Origin: Chitinophaga chungangae
Lineage (GTDB): Bacteria > Bacteroidota > Bacteroidia > Chitinophagales > Chitinophagaceae
NCBI RefSeq assembly: GCF_017742215.1
Contig: NZ_JAGHKP010000004.1
Coordinates: 744,001-808,000 of the forward strand
Length of the DNA: 64,000 nucleotides
Reading direction: 5' to 3'
Under the pieces are notes generated by a model. The model made no database searches. It had not been told where the DNA came from and saw nothing but the letters and a program-made list of their open reading frames with translations. The first letter of the stretch is position 1, and every line of letters begins with the position of its first letter. This document shows, in pieces, positions 43,363 through 52,501 of this stretch. The translations under genes were made by a program, and so were the position numbers.

Positions 43363-44550
43363 TCAGAAATTAATATTCTTCAGATACTTATACACCTCTT
43401 TAAAAACTTTGTCGTTGCTGAAAGGCACCGCCGCCCTTTCCAGGTCTTTCATGATCTGCACCTTTTCTGCCTGCGGAATGTTGATGTAAGGATGCGCGCG
43501 GAGATAAGCCAGCACGTCTTTTTTCTGCAGCCTGTGGTCCGTGTCGAAATACGCAGCCTTGAAAAACGGCACCAGCGCGCGTTCGCCGTAATAATCGGGC
43601 TCCTGCGGCTCCAGTTTGATGCAGGTGTTCACGTCTTCCAGCGCAGCGGCGTATTCAAGATTTTTGATGTGGTACCGCGAACGGCCCATGTAAATTTTCG
43701 GGTTGTTCGGCTCGCGTTTCAGCGCAACGTCGTATTCGTCGATCTTCATCAGTCTTTCCCTGCGCTCGGTGGTTTTGGTTTTTATGACCTCCGCAATGCC
43801 CCGCCCTTTGATAAAAACGGTGGAATCGGTCATTTCGCCGGAGGAAAGATATTCGGACGTGATCGTGCGGTTATTGTCTATTTCCGTGCGTTTTTTTAAT
43901 GCGCCGTTGGGATAATAATATTCATGGATGGAGACACCCTGCGGCAGCAGCAATTTCCAGCGGTAATACACGTTCCCCGCGCTGTCTGTAGCCGTTTTCC
44001 CGAGGTCCAGCGAATCTTCAACGATCAGGTTGTGCAGCGTGAGAATGCCGTTCACATCGTATTGTTTGAGCGGGCCTTTCTGCAGGCCTTCTTCATAATA
44101 TCCTTCGGATTTGATCTCACCCGAATAATAATAATCGATCACTTTGCCCGTGTACATTTCGCCCCTGAAATAATAGCGGTTGTTCTTTTTTCTTTCAAGC
44201 CGCGCCTGCGAAGGAATATTTTTCTGTTCGGGCGAAAGCGTGAGGTAATGTTTGGTGAAGATGAAGGTGATGCTGTCGTATTTTCCGTAACCGAGCCTGA
44301 ATAGCGTGAACGGGTCGCGCACGGTGTTGATAAAACCCACCTGGCTTTCCAGGAGTTTTTCTTCGGTGGAGGTTTTTATTTCCACGGAATCGAGCAGGAA
44401 AAGCTGTTGTTTTTTACTGACGGAACTGGTTTTGGGCGTATCGGAAGTGGTACGTTTTTTAGCGTCGTTTTTCCTGCTTTTCTGGGCATTGGCGCACAGG
44501 CCGGCGAATAGCAGGAATGTAAGGAGCGCAAAGGTTTTAGGGACGGTCAT
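43363..44550 (-). CDS. exported MORN-like/TPR protein (tandem paralogue 1)
   Basis: 395 residues with a signal peptide (LLFAGLCANAQ). Same order as its neighbour: LLDSVEIKTSTEEKL head, GYGKYDSITFIFTKHY (paralogue GYDSVMYVFTKAY), NIPSQARLERKKNNRYYFRG, EMYTGKVIDYYYSGEIKSEG, YYYPNGALKKRTEIDNNRTI, then TPR-like NPKIYMGRSRYHIKNLEYAA. Pro/Lys/Ser-rich linker after the signal. Tandem duplication followed by divergence is the simplest history. No catalytic residues are recognised. Confidence 0.75.
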   Translation of the reverse strand: MTVPKTFALLTFLLFAGLCANAQKSRKNDAKKRTTSDTPKTSSVSKKQQLFLLDSVEIKTSTEEKLLESQVGFINTVRDPFTLFRLGYGKYDSITFIFTKHYLTLSPEQKNIPSQARLERKKNNRYYFRGEMYTGKVIDYYYSGEIKSEGYYEEGLQKGPLKQYDVNGILTLHNLIVEDSLDLGKTATDSAGNVYYRWKLLLPQGVSIHEYYYPNGALKKRTEIDNNRTITSEYLSSGEMTDSTVFIKGRGIAEVIKTKTTERRERLMKIDEYDVALKREPNNPKIYMGRSRYHIKNLEYAAALEDVNTCIKLEPQEPDYYGERALVPFFKAAYFDTDHRLQKKDVLAYLRAHPYINIPQAEKVQIMKDLERAAVPFSNDKVFKEVYKYLKNINF

Positions 44551-44622
44551 AGCCTGTAAAATAAATAAATAACGGCAGCCCGCAAACGAACGGGCGGCGC
44601 GATGGCAATTGGTAACTTTTTG

Positions 44623-45039
44623 TTAAACGTCCTGCTTCACGATATCGACGGCGTTCAGTTTCACCTGCGTGCCGCTGCGGAGCGAATACGGGATTTCCGC
44701 CACTTGGTCCGTATGCCGGATAAGGTCTTCCACATCCTGGCGGGGCGCGGAAGATTCCAGCCGGATGTCGTACCGGATGTTTTTCGCCAGCGCGGGCTCG
44801 CCGCTCCAGTCCCCGTTCACGATAATTTCAACATGCGCGATATCGATGCCCCGGATGGCGGCTTCCCGGTACAGGTCGTTACAAAGGCTTGCCCCGATCG
44901 CCATCATGAACAGCTCTTCGCCGCTGAACCCGATACCAAGGCCGCCGGCCCTGGGCGTGCGGTCTATCACAACGCTGCGCGGCCCGGCCCAACCGGCCGC
45001 GGCGCTGGTTCCGTGGATTGTTTTGATATGTACCTGCAT
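44623..45039 (-). CDS. OsmC-family protein
   Basis: 138 residues. The OsmC/Ohr fold is indicated by TPRAGGLGIGFSGEELFMMAIGASLCNDLY with the conserved Cys53, and HVEIIVNGDW. The second family cysteine, normally in an E-x-CP-x-S-x-x-L phrase, is replaced (AEIPYSLRSG). Family members with both cysteines reduce organic hydroperoxides; with one the activity is doubtful. It is monocistronic. Confidence 0.82.
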   Translation of the reverse strand: MQVHIKTIHGTSAAAGWAGPRSVVIDRTPRAGGLGIGFSGEELFMMAIGASLCNDLYREAAIRGIDIAHVEIIVNGDWSGEPALAKNIRYDIRLESSAPRQDVEDLIRHTDQVAEIPYSLRSGTQVKLNAVDIVKQDV

Positions 45040-45072
45040 AGTATGTTTAATGTACGCAAAGTTGGGCGGATA

Positions 45073-45102
45073 ACAAAAAAATGCCTCCCGGGAACGGGAG
45101 GC
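45073..45102 (-). terminator. terminator of the MuiA-like gene
   Basis: Minus-strand stem GCCTCCCG/CGGGAGGC with a 4-nt loop, then ATTTTTTTGTT, 48 bases past the stop at 45150. Confidence 0.85.
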
Positions 45103-45149
45103 GCTGTTGAAGCATGAGCTACATCGAATGGATGTGTTGAATGTATCGT

Positions 45150-47072
45150 TTAGTCGAGATTGACGAGTTTGTCTTTCGGGTATTTCACCGTGTATTGCAG
45201 CTGCATTTTCTTTTCCTCCTTCACCGGCACGTCCAGGCTCCAGGTAACCAACTGCGTAACGGGATTGAGGCTGGCGCCGGCGTACGATACCCTGCTTACT
45301 TCCACTTCGCCCTGCGCGGCCATGGGCACCTGGTCTTCCACGAGTATGCGGATGGGCTGCTGTTTATTATTGCGCACGCTGATCTCCCAGTTGCGGACGG
45401 ACGTTTGGTTGCCGCCGAGGAATTGGTTTTTGGAATATTGTTTTTGCAGCTTGCGGTTGATCACGATATTTTTGTCGCGGCCAAGCGATACGTACAGGGT
45501 ATCGGCGGCGCTTTGCAGGTTGAGCAGCGATTTGCCGAGATAGGTGCCTTCGAAGTAAATGCTGGCTTCGCCTTCGAGCAGGTTCAGCTCTTCCCAGCCG
45601 GTAACGCCCGCGATGAGATAAGCGGCGGCGTCGAGCTTGGGCGCGGCATGGTATTCGTAACTGGTGGGCATGGTATTCTGGCTCACGGCTACGGCGTACG
45701 GTTTGCCGTCGGATAAAATGGTGTAAGGCAAAACGATGTCGAAATTGACGCTGGTGGTGTGGAAACTGGCGGATACGTCCAGCGGGATGTCTTCCCGCTG
45801 CAGGGCGGTGCTGGTGCCGCGTATCATTATACCCGATGTTTTTCCTTCCAACGAAGCGCCGATCACTGCTCTTTTCTGTTGTTTGTCATAACCTACCACC
45901 ACTACTTCGTTTAAAGCCTTCGTGTCCTCGAACATCACCACGGGGATGCGTGCGGCGCTTACCGGCACAGACTGTTTCATGTAGCCGATGTACGACACGT
46001 CCAGCGTTTTGGTACCGGGCGGCACTTGCAGCGCGAATTCTCCTTTTTCGTTGGTAGACGTGCCGATCGTACGGTCGGGCACGCGGATGGTGGCGCCGGT
46101 GATCGGTCTGCCGGCAGGGTCGGTCACGGTGCCGCTTACCTGGCCGATATCATCGGTTTTGGCGGCGCTGCGGGCGCGCAGCAGTTCCTGCATATTGGAG
46201 AAAGTGCGCAGGTACCACGCATTCAGTTCGGGTTTCTGGCCGTTTTCGGAAGGGTTGCCGCTGGAAAGGCTGAGCTTCACGTTTTTCCAGTCTTCGCCGC
46301 ATTGCTGGAACACGTTGGCTTTGTAAGCAAGCTCCATCGGGCGGCTGATGTTTTCCACGCGCAGTTCGTAAGAAGGGTACCAGCCCGCGTTTTTAACGAG
46401 ATAACGCAACGTGAGCTTGCCGGTGATGTTTTCTTTGGAAGAAACGGTAACGAGCAAGTCGTTGACGGAACTGTCCTTTTGCTGCATCAGCGCGTTGCGC
46501 TGCAGGTCGTTGAGCCTGACCTGGTCGTTGATCTGGCGGATGTTGCCCTGTATGGCCAGCAGCTGGTCCAGCACTTCGGTGAGGCGGTTGCGCTGGAAAT
46601 CGAGCGCTTCCTTCAGGTCCGCGGTTTTGAGGCCGGTAGCGGTTCCGCGGAGGTCCTGGTTTTTTTTCAGCATTTCTTCTTCCTGTTTGAATACGGATTC
46701 GCGGTTCCTTTCACGCTGGAGTTTTTCTTCGAGAATTTCCGCCTGGGCCTGCAGCCGGACCAGCTCTTCCCGCGGTTTCTGCTGGTTGGACATATAATTT
46801 TTCTCGCGCGATACGGAGAGAATAGTGAAAGCGCCTTTCCCCTGCACCTGTATGCTTTTTTCTTCCAGTTCCGGCGAAATGCCGGGGAAAACGAGCGTGG
46901 TGGTGCCGGACGGGATGGTGGTGCTCGCTGTGCGGGTGATCTGCGCGCCTTGCAGGAATACTGTCACGTTTTCGATGGAAGACGGTACATTGAGTTTTTT
47001 CGTTTGGGCGTACGCGTTATTATGTAACGATAGGAGGACAAAAAAGTAAAAAGCTTTTTTCATACCGTGCAT
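45150..47072 (-). CDS. MuiA-family (DUF4140/DUF4139) exported protein with inserted SusC-like N-domain segment
   Basis: 640 residues; signal peptide from MKKAFYFFVLLSLHNNAYAQ (ATG at 47063 is as good as 47072). DUF4140-like N-domain (KLNVPSSIENVTVFLQGAQI), a long coiled region (~95-200), then a DUF4139 beta domain (KNAGWYPSYELRVENISRPM ... NWEISVRNNKQQPIRILVED). Between about 310 and 430 is an insertion: a carboxypeptidase-regulatory-like module (GTVTDPAGRPITGATIRVPD) followed by ALNEVVVVGYDKQQKRAVIG and GTSTALQ, which is the junction normally found between that module and a TonB plug. The family is linked to envelope phenotypes but has no known activity. A hairpin surrounds the start. Confidence 0.8.
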   Translation of the reverse strand: MHGMKKAFYFFVLLSLHNNAYAQTKKLNVPSSIENVTVFLQGAQITRTASTTIPSGTTTLVFPGISPELEEKSIQVQGKGAFTILSVSREKNYMSNQQKPREELVRLQAQAEILEEKLQRERNRESVFKQEEEMLKKNQDLRGTATGLKTADLKEALDFQRNRLTEVLDQLLAIQGNIRQINDQVRLNDLQRNALMQQKDSSVNDLLVTVSSKENITGKLTLRYLVKNAGWYPSYELRVENISRPMELAYKANVFQQCGEDWKNVKLSLSSGNPSENGQKPELNAWYLRTFSNMQELLRARSAAKTDDIGQVSGTVTDPAGRPITGATIRVPDRTIGTSTNEKGEFALQVPPGTKTLDVSYIGYMKQSVPVSAARIPVVMFEDTKALNEVVVVGYDKQQKRAVIGASLEGKTSGIMIRGTSTALQREDIPLDVSASFHTTSVNFDIVLPYTILSDGKPYAVAVSQNTMPTSYEYHAAPKLDAAAYLIAGVTGWEELNLLEGEASIYFEGTYLGKSLLNLQSAADTLYVSLGRDKNIVINRKLQKQYSKNQFLGGNQTSVRNWEISVRNNKQQPIRILVEDQVPMAAQGEVEVSRVSYAGASLNPVTQLVTWSLDVPVKEEKKMQLQYTVKYPKDKLVNLD

Positions 47073-47113
47073 TTATGGTCAGGATGTAATTTTTTTCCTG
47101 ATTCCATAAATGC
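47069..47113 (-). repeat. imperfect inverted repeat around the MuiA-like start codon
   Basis: GCATTTATGG-TCAGGA pairs with TCCTGA-(TT)-CCATAAATGC. The first possible ATG (47072) lies inside the stem and the second (47063) just outside. It could mask the ribosome site or act as a terminator between the two minus-strand genes. Confidence 0.5.
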
Positions 47114-47135
47114 CGGTAAAATTTTTTTCGAAAGG

Positions 47136-48173
47136 TCAGGAAAAGGCCGTTCTGCTTTCTTCCGTGGTTTTGCGTGCGGGGCGTGCGGCTTCTTTTTCCG
47201 CGATCCGGTCTTCAGTTTCCATCTGCAGGATGGCTTTCTTTTCCTTCCGGTGCATGGTGAAGGTGAATTCGTGCTGGTCCTGCAGGTCGTCGTACGGCCC
47301 GCGGGGCGAAATGAGCTTAACGAATACGGGAGCGGTTTCTATGGCGATGAACAGCAGCATGATGAACCAGTTGGCCCAGCGGATGGGCTGGCTGGCGGCG
47401 GTGATCCGCCCCAAAGCTTCCAGCCGCGACGCCATGCCGTTGAGCCGGCCGCGTTGCAGCCCTTTGATATCGGCGGCAATAGTACTGTCTACCTGCGCCA
47501 GTTCCGCGCTGAGCGCCCGTTGCCGGCCGCCGAGCGCTGCCAGTGCAACGGAAGCGCTGTCTGCGTCCGCTTTTTTGGCTTTATAGATCGGGCCGAGATT
47601 TTTTACGCGCGAGCCGCCGGTACCATCGGCTTCCTGCTGGGCGAGCAGCTGCAGCGTGTCCCGCCGGGCGGCCTGTACGGCCATTTCCTGCCGCAGCGCG
47701 GCGATGCGGGCTTTCAGTTCGTTGCTTCGGCTGGTGTAACGTTCGGATACTTTGGTTTCCTGTTCGCGGAACTTCTGCTGTTCCATGATGATCAGTTCGG
47801 CCTGAATTTCGGTATCGAAAATTTTCAGTTCCAGCGGTTTGGAGATCACGATGGCGATGAGCACGGCCAGGATGATGCGCGGCGTGGCCATCCAAAGCTC
47901 CTGCCCGAAACGCTCCCGTTTTTTCATGCTGGACACGATGTAGCGGTCGAGGTTAAAGATCATCAGTCCCCAAACAACGGCAAACAGCAGTGCTATCCAG
48001 GGTTGGCCGAAAACGGTCCAAAGCGCGTAGCCGGCCGAAATAGCGGCGAAAAGGCCGGTGAAAAAAACGGTGGCGCCGATGCCTGCGTATTTATTGAGCT
48101 CTGAAGGCGCGCGGCGAAGCATGGGCAGATGTGCCCCGGAACAGATCAGGAAAAACTGGCGGATGCGTAACAT
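47136..48173 (-). CDS. DUF4407 membrane protein
   Basis: 345 residues. Family phrase FFLICSGAHLPMLRRAPSEL NKYAGIGATVFFTGLFAAISAG at the N-terminus, then IALLFAVVWGLMIFNLDRYI and PRIILAVLIAIVISKPLELK (helices 2-3), a long coiled-coil (~120-275, EIQAELIIMEQQKFREQETK onward) and a last helix IRWANWFIMLLFIAIETAPV. DUF4407 proteins are of unknown function and common in Bacteroidota. Monocistronic or leading into the MuiA-like gene 63 bases downstream. Confidence 0.88.
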   Translation of the reverse strand: MLRIRQFFLICSGAHLPMLRRAPSELNKYAGIGATVFFTGLFAAISAGYALWTVFGQPWIALLFAVVWGLMIFNLDRYIVSSMKKRERFGQELWMATPRIILAVLIAIVISKPLELKIFDTEIQAELIIMEQQKFREQETKVSERYTSRSNELKARIAALRQEMAVQAARRDTLQLLAQQEADGTGGSRVKNLGPIYKAKKADADSASVALAALGGRQRALSAELAQVDSTIAADIKGLQRGRLNGMASRLEALGRITAASQPIRWANWFIMLLFIAIETAPVFVKLISPRGPYDDLQDQHEFTFTMHRKEKKAILQMETEDRIAEKEAARPARKTTEESRTAFS

Positions 48174-48247
48174 GAATTTTCTGTGTTAGTGGTGTACCAT
48201 TAACCCGATGCATGTTGATGTATAAAAGGATGGAGCTCAAAGATAGG

Positions 48248-48278
48248 CAAAAAAATGGCCGGCGTTGCGGCCGGCCAT
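48248..48278 (-). terminator. terminator of sucC
   Basis: Minus-strand perfect stem ATGGCCGGC/GCCGGCCAT (the 48255-48263 / 48270-48278 arms) followed by a T-run, about 30 bases after the sucC stop. Confidence 0.9.
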
Positions 48279-48306
48279 TCATATATAAGCACAATTTTCT
48301 GCAAAA

Positions 48307-49521
48307 TTAAGCGTTCACTGCCTTATTCACGAGGTCTGCCGCTTCGCTCAGGAGGATGGCGCTCTGTACTTTCAGGCCGCTGTGCTCGATGAGCTCTTTT
48401 GCTTCCGCGGCGTTGGTGCCCTGGAGGCGTACGATGATGGGAACGTTGATGGTGCCGATGGATTTGTAGGCGTCGATCACACCCTGGGCTACCCTGTCGC
48501 AGCGAACGATACCGCCGAAGATATTGATCAGGATCGCTTTTACTTTAGGATCTTTCAGGATGATGCGGAAACCTGCTTCCACAGTCTGTGCGTTGGCGGT
48601 GCCGCCTACGTCCAGGAAGTTGGCGGGCTCGCCGCCGGAGAGTTTGATCATGTCCATGGTGGCCATGGCCAGGCCGGCGCCGTTTACCATGCAGCCTACG
48701 TTGCCGTCGAGTTTCACGAAGTTCAGGTTGTATTGGCCTGCTTCCACTTCGGTGGGGTCTTCTTCGGTGATGTCGCGCAGGGCAACGAGGTCCGGGTGGC
48801 GGAGCAGGGCGTTGTCGTCCAGGCTCAGCTTGCAGTCTACCGCGATCACTTTATCGTCCGCGGCTTTAAACAGCGGGTTGATCTCGATCATGGCTGCGTC
48901 GAGGCCAACGTACGCATTGTACAGGTTGGTCACGAATTTCACCATGTTTTTGAAGGCCTCGCCGGTTACGCCGAGGTTAAAAGCGATCTTGCGCGCCTGG
49001 AAGCCCTGGAGGGGCATGCCGGGGTGTACGCGTTCGCGGTATATTTTTTCAGGCGTGTCGTGCGCCACATCTTCGATGCTCATGCCGCCTTCGGTGGAAT
49101 ATACGATCATATTCTGGCCGCTCGCCCTGTCCAGCAGGATGGAGAGGTAGAACTCCTGGCGTTTGCTGGGGCCGTCATAATATACGTCCTGCGCAACCAG
49201 TACTTTATTTACCACTTTACCGGCCTCGCCCGTCTGAACGGTTACGAGGGTGCCGCCAAGGATATTGCCGGCGATGGTTTTGATATCTTCTGAGTTTTTG
49301 CCTACCGCTACGCCATGTTGCTGCGTACCCCTGATCAGGCCTTTACCGCGGCCACCGGCGTGGATCTGAGCCTTTACAACCGCGAAGTTGTTGCCGAATT
49401 GCACTTTCAGTTGCTTATACGCTTCCGCAGCGGCTTCGGGGGTATCAACGGGGATACCTTCCTGTACCGGTACGTTATATTTTTTCAGCAGTTCTTTAGC
49501 CTGGTACTCGTGTAAATTCAT
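48307..49521 (-). CDS. sucC: succinate-CoA ligase beta subunit
   Basis: 404 residues. ATP-grasp start MNLHEYQAKELLKKYNVPVQ, FAVVKAQIHAGGRGKGLI, LDAAMIEINPLF, VDCKLSLDDNALLRHPDL and the CoA-ligase domain GNVGCMVNGAGLAMATMDMI and INIFGGIVRCDRVAQGVIDA. It works with SucD (not in the window; the two are often unlinked in Bacteroidota) to make succinate and ATP/GTP from succinyl-CoA in the TCA cycle. Slightly longer than the E. coli subunit (388). Two other TCA enzymes lie at 61.5-64 kb. Confidence 0.97.
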   Translation of the reverse strand: MNLHEYQAKELLKKYNVPVQEGIPVDTPEAAAEAYKQLKVQFGNNFAVVKAQIHAGGRGKGLIRGTQQHGVAVGKNSEDIKTIAGNILGGTLVTVQTGEAGKVVNKVLVAQDVYYDGPSKRQEFYLSILLDRASGQNMIVYSTEGGMSIEDVAHDTPEKIYRERVHPGMPLQGFQARKIAFNLGVTGEAFKNMVKFVTNLYNAYVGLDAAMIEINPLFKAADDKVIAVDCKLSLDDNALLRHPDLVALRDITEEDPTEVEAGQYNLNFVKLDGNVGCMVNGAGLAMATMDMIKLSGGEPANFLDVGGTANAQTVEAGFRIILKDPKVKAILINIFGGIVRCDRVAQGVIDAYKSIGTINVPIIVRLQGTNAAEAKELIEHSGLKVQSAILLSEAADLVNKAVNA

Positions 49522-49610
49522 CGGTATTTAAATTTGGCCGCTAATTTAGGCAATTTATGTTTTAGAATAGGGATTTCTTTGGGGGGAGATGATGATATGT
49601 TATATAGAAT

Positions 49611-49618
49611 TAACTTTG
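49611..49618 (+). promoter_or_regulatory. -7 box of the purine nucleoside phosphorylase gene
   Basis: TAACTTTG followed by CC, 13 bases before the ATG at 49632; a very short 5' UTR, so the ATG at 49638 is also possible. Confidence 0.6.
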
Positions 49619-49631
49619 CCGGGCACAAAAC

Positions 49632-50450
49632 ATGGCTATGCTGGTACAGATCAACGAAGCGGCGGCTTATATCAAAGGTTTCGCGAAGGAAACGCCCGTT
49701 GCGGGCATCATCCTTGGCAGCGGGCTGGGGAACCTGGCCGGGGAGATCTCCGGTGGCACGGAGATCCCTTATTCGGATATCCCGCATTTCCCTCCCGCCA
49801 CGGTGGAAGGGCATTCCGGGAAGCTCATCCTGGGCCGGCTGGGCGGAAAGCCCGTGGTGGCCATGGCGGGCCGTTTCCATTATTACGAAGGCCTCAGCAT
49901 GCAGCAGGTCACCTTTCCCATACGGGTCATGAAAGCCCTGGGCATCCACACCCTGCTTATTTCCAACGCGGCGGGAGGCATGAACAAAACCTTCCGGGTA
50001 GGCGACCTCATGATCATCACCGATCATATCAACCTGCAGCCGGAGCACCCGCTGCGCGGCCGTAACGACGACCGCCTGGGCCCCCGTTTTCCCGATATGA
50101 GCGAGCCCTACGCCAAAACGCTCGTTGCCGCGGCGAAGGAAATTGCTTCCGCCAAAGACATATCTTTACATACCGGCGTTTATGTAGGCGTACAGGGCCC
50201 CACTTTCGAAACCCGGGCGGAATACAAATTCATGCACGCCATCGGCGGCGACGCCGTGGGCATGAGCACCGTGCCGGAAGTGATCGTGGCCGTTCACAGC
50301 GGCCTGAAAGTGTTTGCCCTGAGCGTGATCACAGACCTGGGCATACGCGACGAAGACAATGTGATCACCCACGAAGAGGTACTGGCCGCGGCCAAAGGAG
50401 CGGAACCACATTTAACATATATTTTCAGCGAACTGGTCCGACAATTGTAG
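49632..50450 (+). CDS. punA: purine nucleoside phosphorylase (trimeric type I)
   Basis: 272 residues. GIILGSGLGNLAGEI (phosphate loop), HFPPATVEGHSGKLILGRLG, MAGRFHYYEGLSMQQVTFPI, LISNAAGGMNKTFRVGDLMI ITDHINL, and VYVGVQGPTFETRAEYKFMH AIGGDAVGMSTVPEVI with the Glu and the MST motif for the base and ribose sites. It splits purine nucleosides with phosphate for salvage. Translation may start at 49632 or the ATG two codons on. The putative porin gene follows 29 bases later and is probably co-transcribed. Confidence 0.95.
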   Translation: MAMLVQINEAAAYIKGFAKETPVAGIILGSGLGNLAGEISGGTEIPYSDIPHFPPATVEGHSGKLILGRLGGKPVVAMAGRFHYYEGLSMQQVTFPIRVMKALGIHTLLISNAAGGMNKTFRVGDLMIITDHINLQPEHPLRGRNDDRLGPRFPDMSEPYAKTLVAAAKEIASAKDISLHTGVYVGVQGPTFETRAEYKFMHAIGGDAVGMSTVPEVIVAVHSGLKVFALSVITDLGIRDEDNVITHEEVLAAAKGAEPHLTYIFSELVRQL

Positions 50451-50479
50451 CAAATTGCGGGCTCACACGAATCATCAGG

Positions 50480-52462
50480 ATGAGGCATTTCACTATCGTT
50501 TTTTTACTGCTGGTTTGCTCCGGCTCCGCCCTCCGGGCGCAATTTAACACCAATCGCCTGCCAACGGGCGGGGGAGGGGGCAACGCTTCCATGCAGCGCG
50601 ATACCACCAAACACGATCATGAGCCGGATACGCTCACGCTCCGCTTCCGTTATCTCGACGAGCCGACGGACTTTATGATCGATTCCACCATCTCCGATTT
50701 CCAGCTTAATTACCTGCGTGTGCCCGCCACGTATATGACCCTCGGCAACAACGGCAACGCCGCCCGAAACCTGCTGCTCAGCCCCCGCATGACGCCCGGG
50801 TTCGACGCGGGTTTCCATGCCTTCGACGTATACGGCTACAATCACGATAACGCCCGTTTTTATAATACAAACCGCCCCTATTCCGAACTTGGTTACCTCA
50901 TCGGCGCCAAACAGGAACAAATGATCAACCTCATGCACACGCAGAACAGGGGCGAAAAATTCAATTTCTCCTTCGCTTACCGGAAGGTCAATTCCCCCGG
51001 ATTTTACCGCAACCAGGCCACCAACCACGACAATTACAACGTGACGGCCAATTACAACAGCCAGAACAAACGGTATCATATTTTCGGGAGCTATTACCTG
51101 AACAAGCTCAACGGCGGCGAGAACGGGGGCATCCAGAACCCGGCAGACCTCTACGATCCCGAACTGACCCAGCTGCGGCTCATCCCCACCAATCTCGGCG
51201 GCGGCGGCGCGCAAAACACCAGCTCGCTTTTTAATACTTCCATCGCCACCAAAAACGATTACCAGGAAGCCAGCATTCTTCTCCGTCAGCAGTACGACTG
51301 GGGCAAGGGAGACACTATTCACGTAAACGACACCACCGATATTTATAAATTCGACCCGCTGTTCAGGGTGGAACATACTTTCAGCTACACGCAAAACACC
51401 TACGACTACGTCGATTCAGCGCCGGATTCCACCTGGTATGCCGACCATTACGGCTTTGGCATACCCGAAGGCGGTACGGATACCGTGTATACCCGCCACC
51501 AGTGGCGCACCATCAGCAACGATGTGTCCGTCATGCAATTCCCCGTGCGCGGCAATACGGCCCACTTCATCAAGCTGGGCGGCGGGCTGGACAATATCGC
51601 CGGGCGTTTCCAGGCGGATACGATCTCGTTCATGAACTTCAGGATACACGGCGAGTACCGCAACAAAACCCGCAACCAGCGCTGGGACCTCCAGGCCAAA
51701 GGCGAGTTTTACGTGCTGGGCGAAAACGCGGGCGATTATTTCGTAATGGGCCGCCTCAGCCGCTACCTCAACGAAACCCTCGGCAATGTAAGCCTGATGG
51801 CGATGAACGTGAACAAGGAACCTTCCTATGTTTACCGTTATTTCGGCTCCAACCAGCACGTTCCCTGGCAAAATCTCAACCTCGACAAGGAAAACGTCAC
51901 GCAGATCCAGTTCAGGGCGGATAATAAGAAGCTGAAATACAACGTCACGGCCAATTATTATCTCTTCAACAAATACACCTATTTCAGAAGTTTTACCCAG
52001 AGCGAGCAATTCGCCGGCCTCTTCAACCTGCTGCAGCTGGTGGCCTACAAACGCCTCGACCTCGGGAACTTTACTTTTGACGGGGACGCGGCTTTCCAGC
52101 AGATCGCCGGCGACGCGCCCGTGAATGTACCGGCCTTTTGGGCCAGGCTGCGCATGGCGTACACCGCCCGCCTGTTCAAAAACCTGAACCTGTACACCGG
52201 GCTGGAAGGGAAATATAACACACCGTATTATGCGGACGATTATTCGCCCGTGATCGGCCAGTTTGTGTACCAGAACCAGCAGCAGTTCGACAACATGCCT
52301 GAAGTAGCCGCTTTCGTGCATTTCAGGATCAAATCGTTTACGGCGTACGTGCGCGCGGAAAACCTCAATTCTTTCCTCTGGGATTATAATTTTTACGCGC
52401 CGCTGTACCCCAGCAACGATTTCGGGGTAAGGGTGGGGCTGCGCTGGTGGTTCGTGAACTAA
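50480..52462 (+). CDS. putative outer-membrane porin (Porin_10 family)
   Basis: 660 residues. Signal peptide 1-21 (SGSALRAQ), a Gly-rich linker (PTGGGGGN), then a family-typical opening DTLTLRFRYLDEPTDFMIDS and LGNNGNAARNLLLSPRMTPG FDAGFHAFD. The rest alternates aromatic-flanked beta strands (TANYNSQNKRYHIFGSYYLN) and ends on VRVGLRWWFVN, a good barrel-closing terminus. It lies just downstream of the purine phosphorylase gene; a nucleoside channel would be a guess only. Confidence 0.88.
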   Translation: MRHFTIVFLLLVCSGSALRAQFNTNRLPTGGGGGNASMQRDTTKHDHEPDTLTLRFRYLDEPTDFMIDSTISDFQLNYLRVPATYMTLGNNGNAARNLLLSPRMTPGFDAGFHAFDVYGYNHDNARFYNTNRPYSELGYLIGAKQEQMINLMHTQNRGEKFNFSFAYRKVNSPGFYRNQATNHDNYNVTANYNSQNKRYHIFGSYYLNKLNGGENGGIQNPADLYDPELTQLRLIPTNLGGGGAQNTSSLFNTSIATKNDYQEASILLRQQYDWGKGDTIHVNDTTDIYKFDPLFRVEHTFSYTQNTYDYVDSAPDSTWYADHYGFGIPEGGTDTVYTRHQWRTISNDVSVMQFPVRGNTAHFIKLGGGLDNIAGRFQADTISFMNFRIHGEYRNKTRNQRWDLQAKGEFYVLGENAGDYFVMGRLSRYLNETLGNVSLMAMNVNKEPSYVYRYFGSNQHVPWQNLNLDKENVTQIQFRADNKKLKYNVTANYYLFNKYTYFRSFTQSEQFAGLFNLLQLVAYKRLDLGNFTFDGDAAFQQIAGDAPVNVPAFWARLRMAYTARLFKNLNLYTGLEGKYNTPYYADDYSPVIGQFVYQNQQQFDNMPEVAAFVHFRIKSFTAYVRAENLNSFLWDYNFYAPLYPSNDFGVRVGLRWWFVN

Positions 52463-52501
52463 CGGCTGTTCTATTTCAGCCGAATACCTTAAATTTGTAC
52501 C

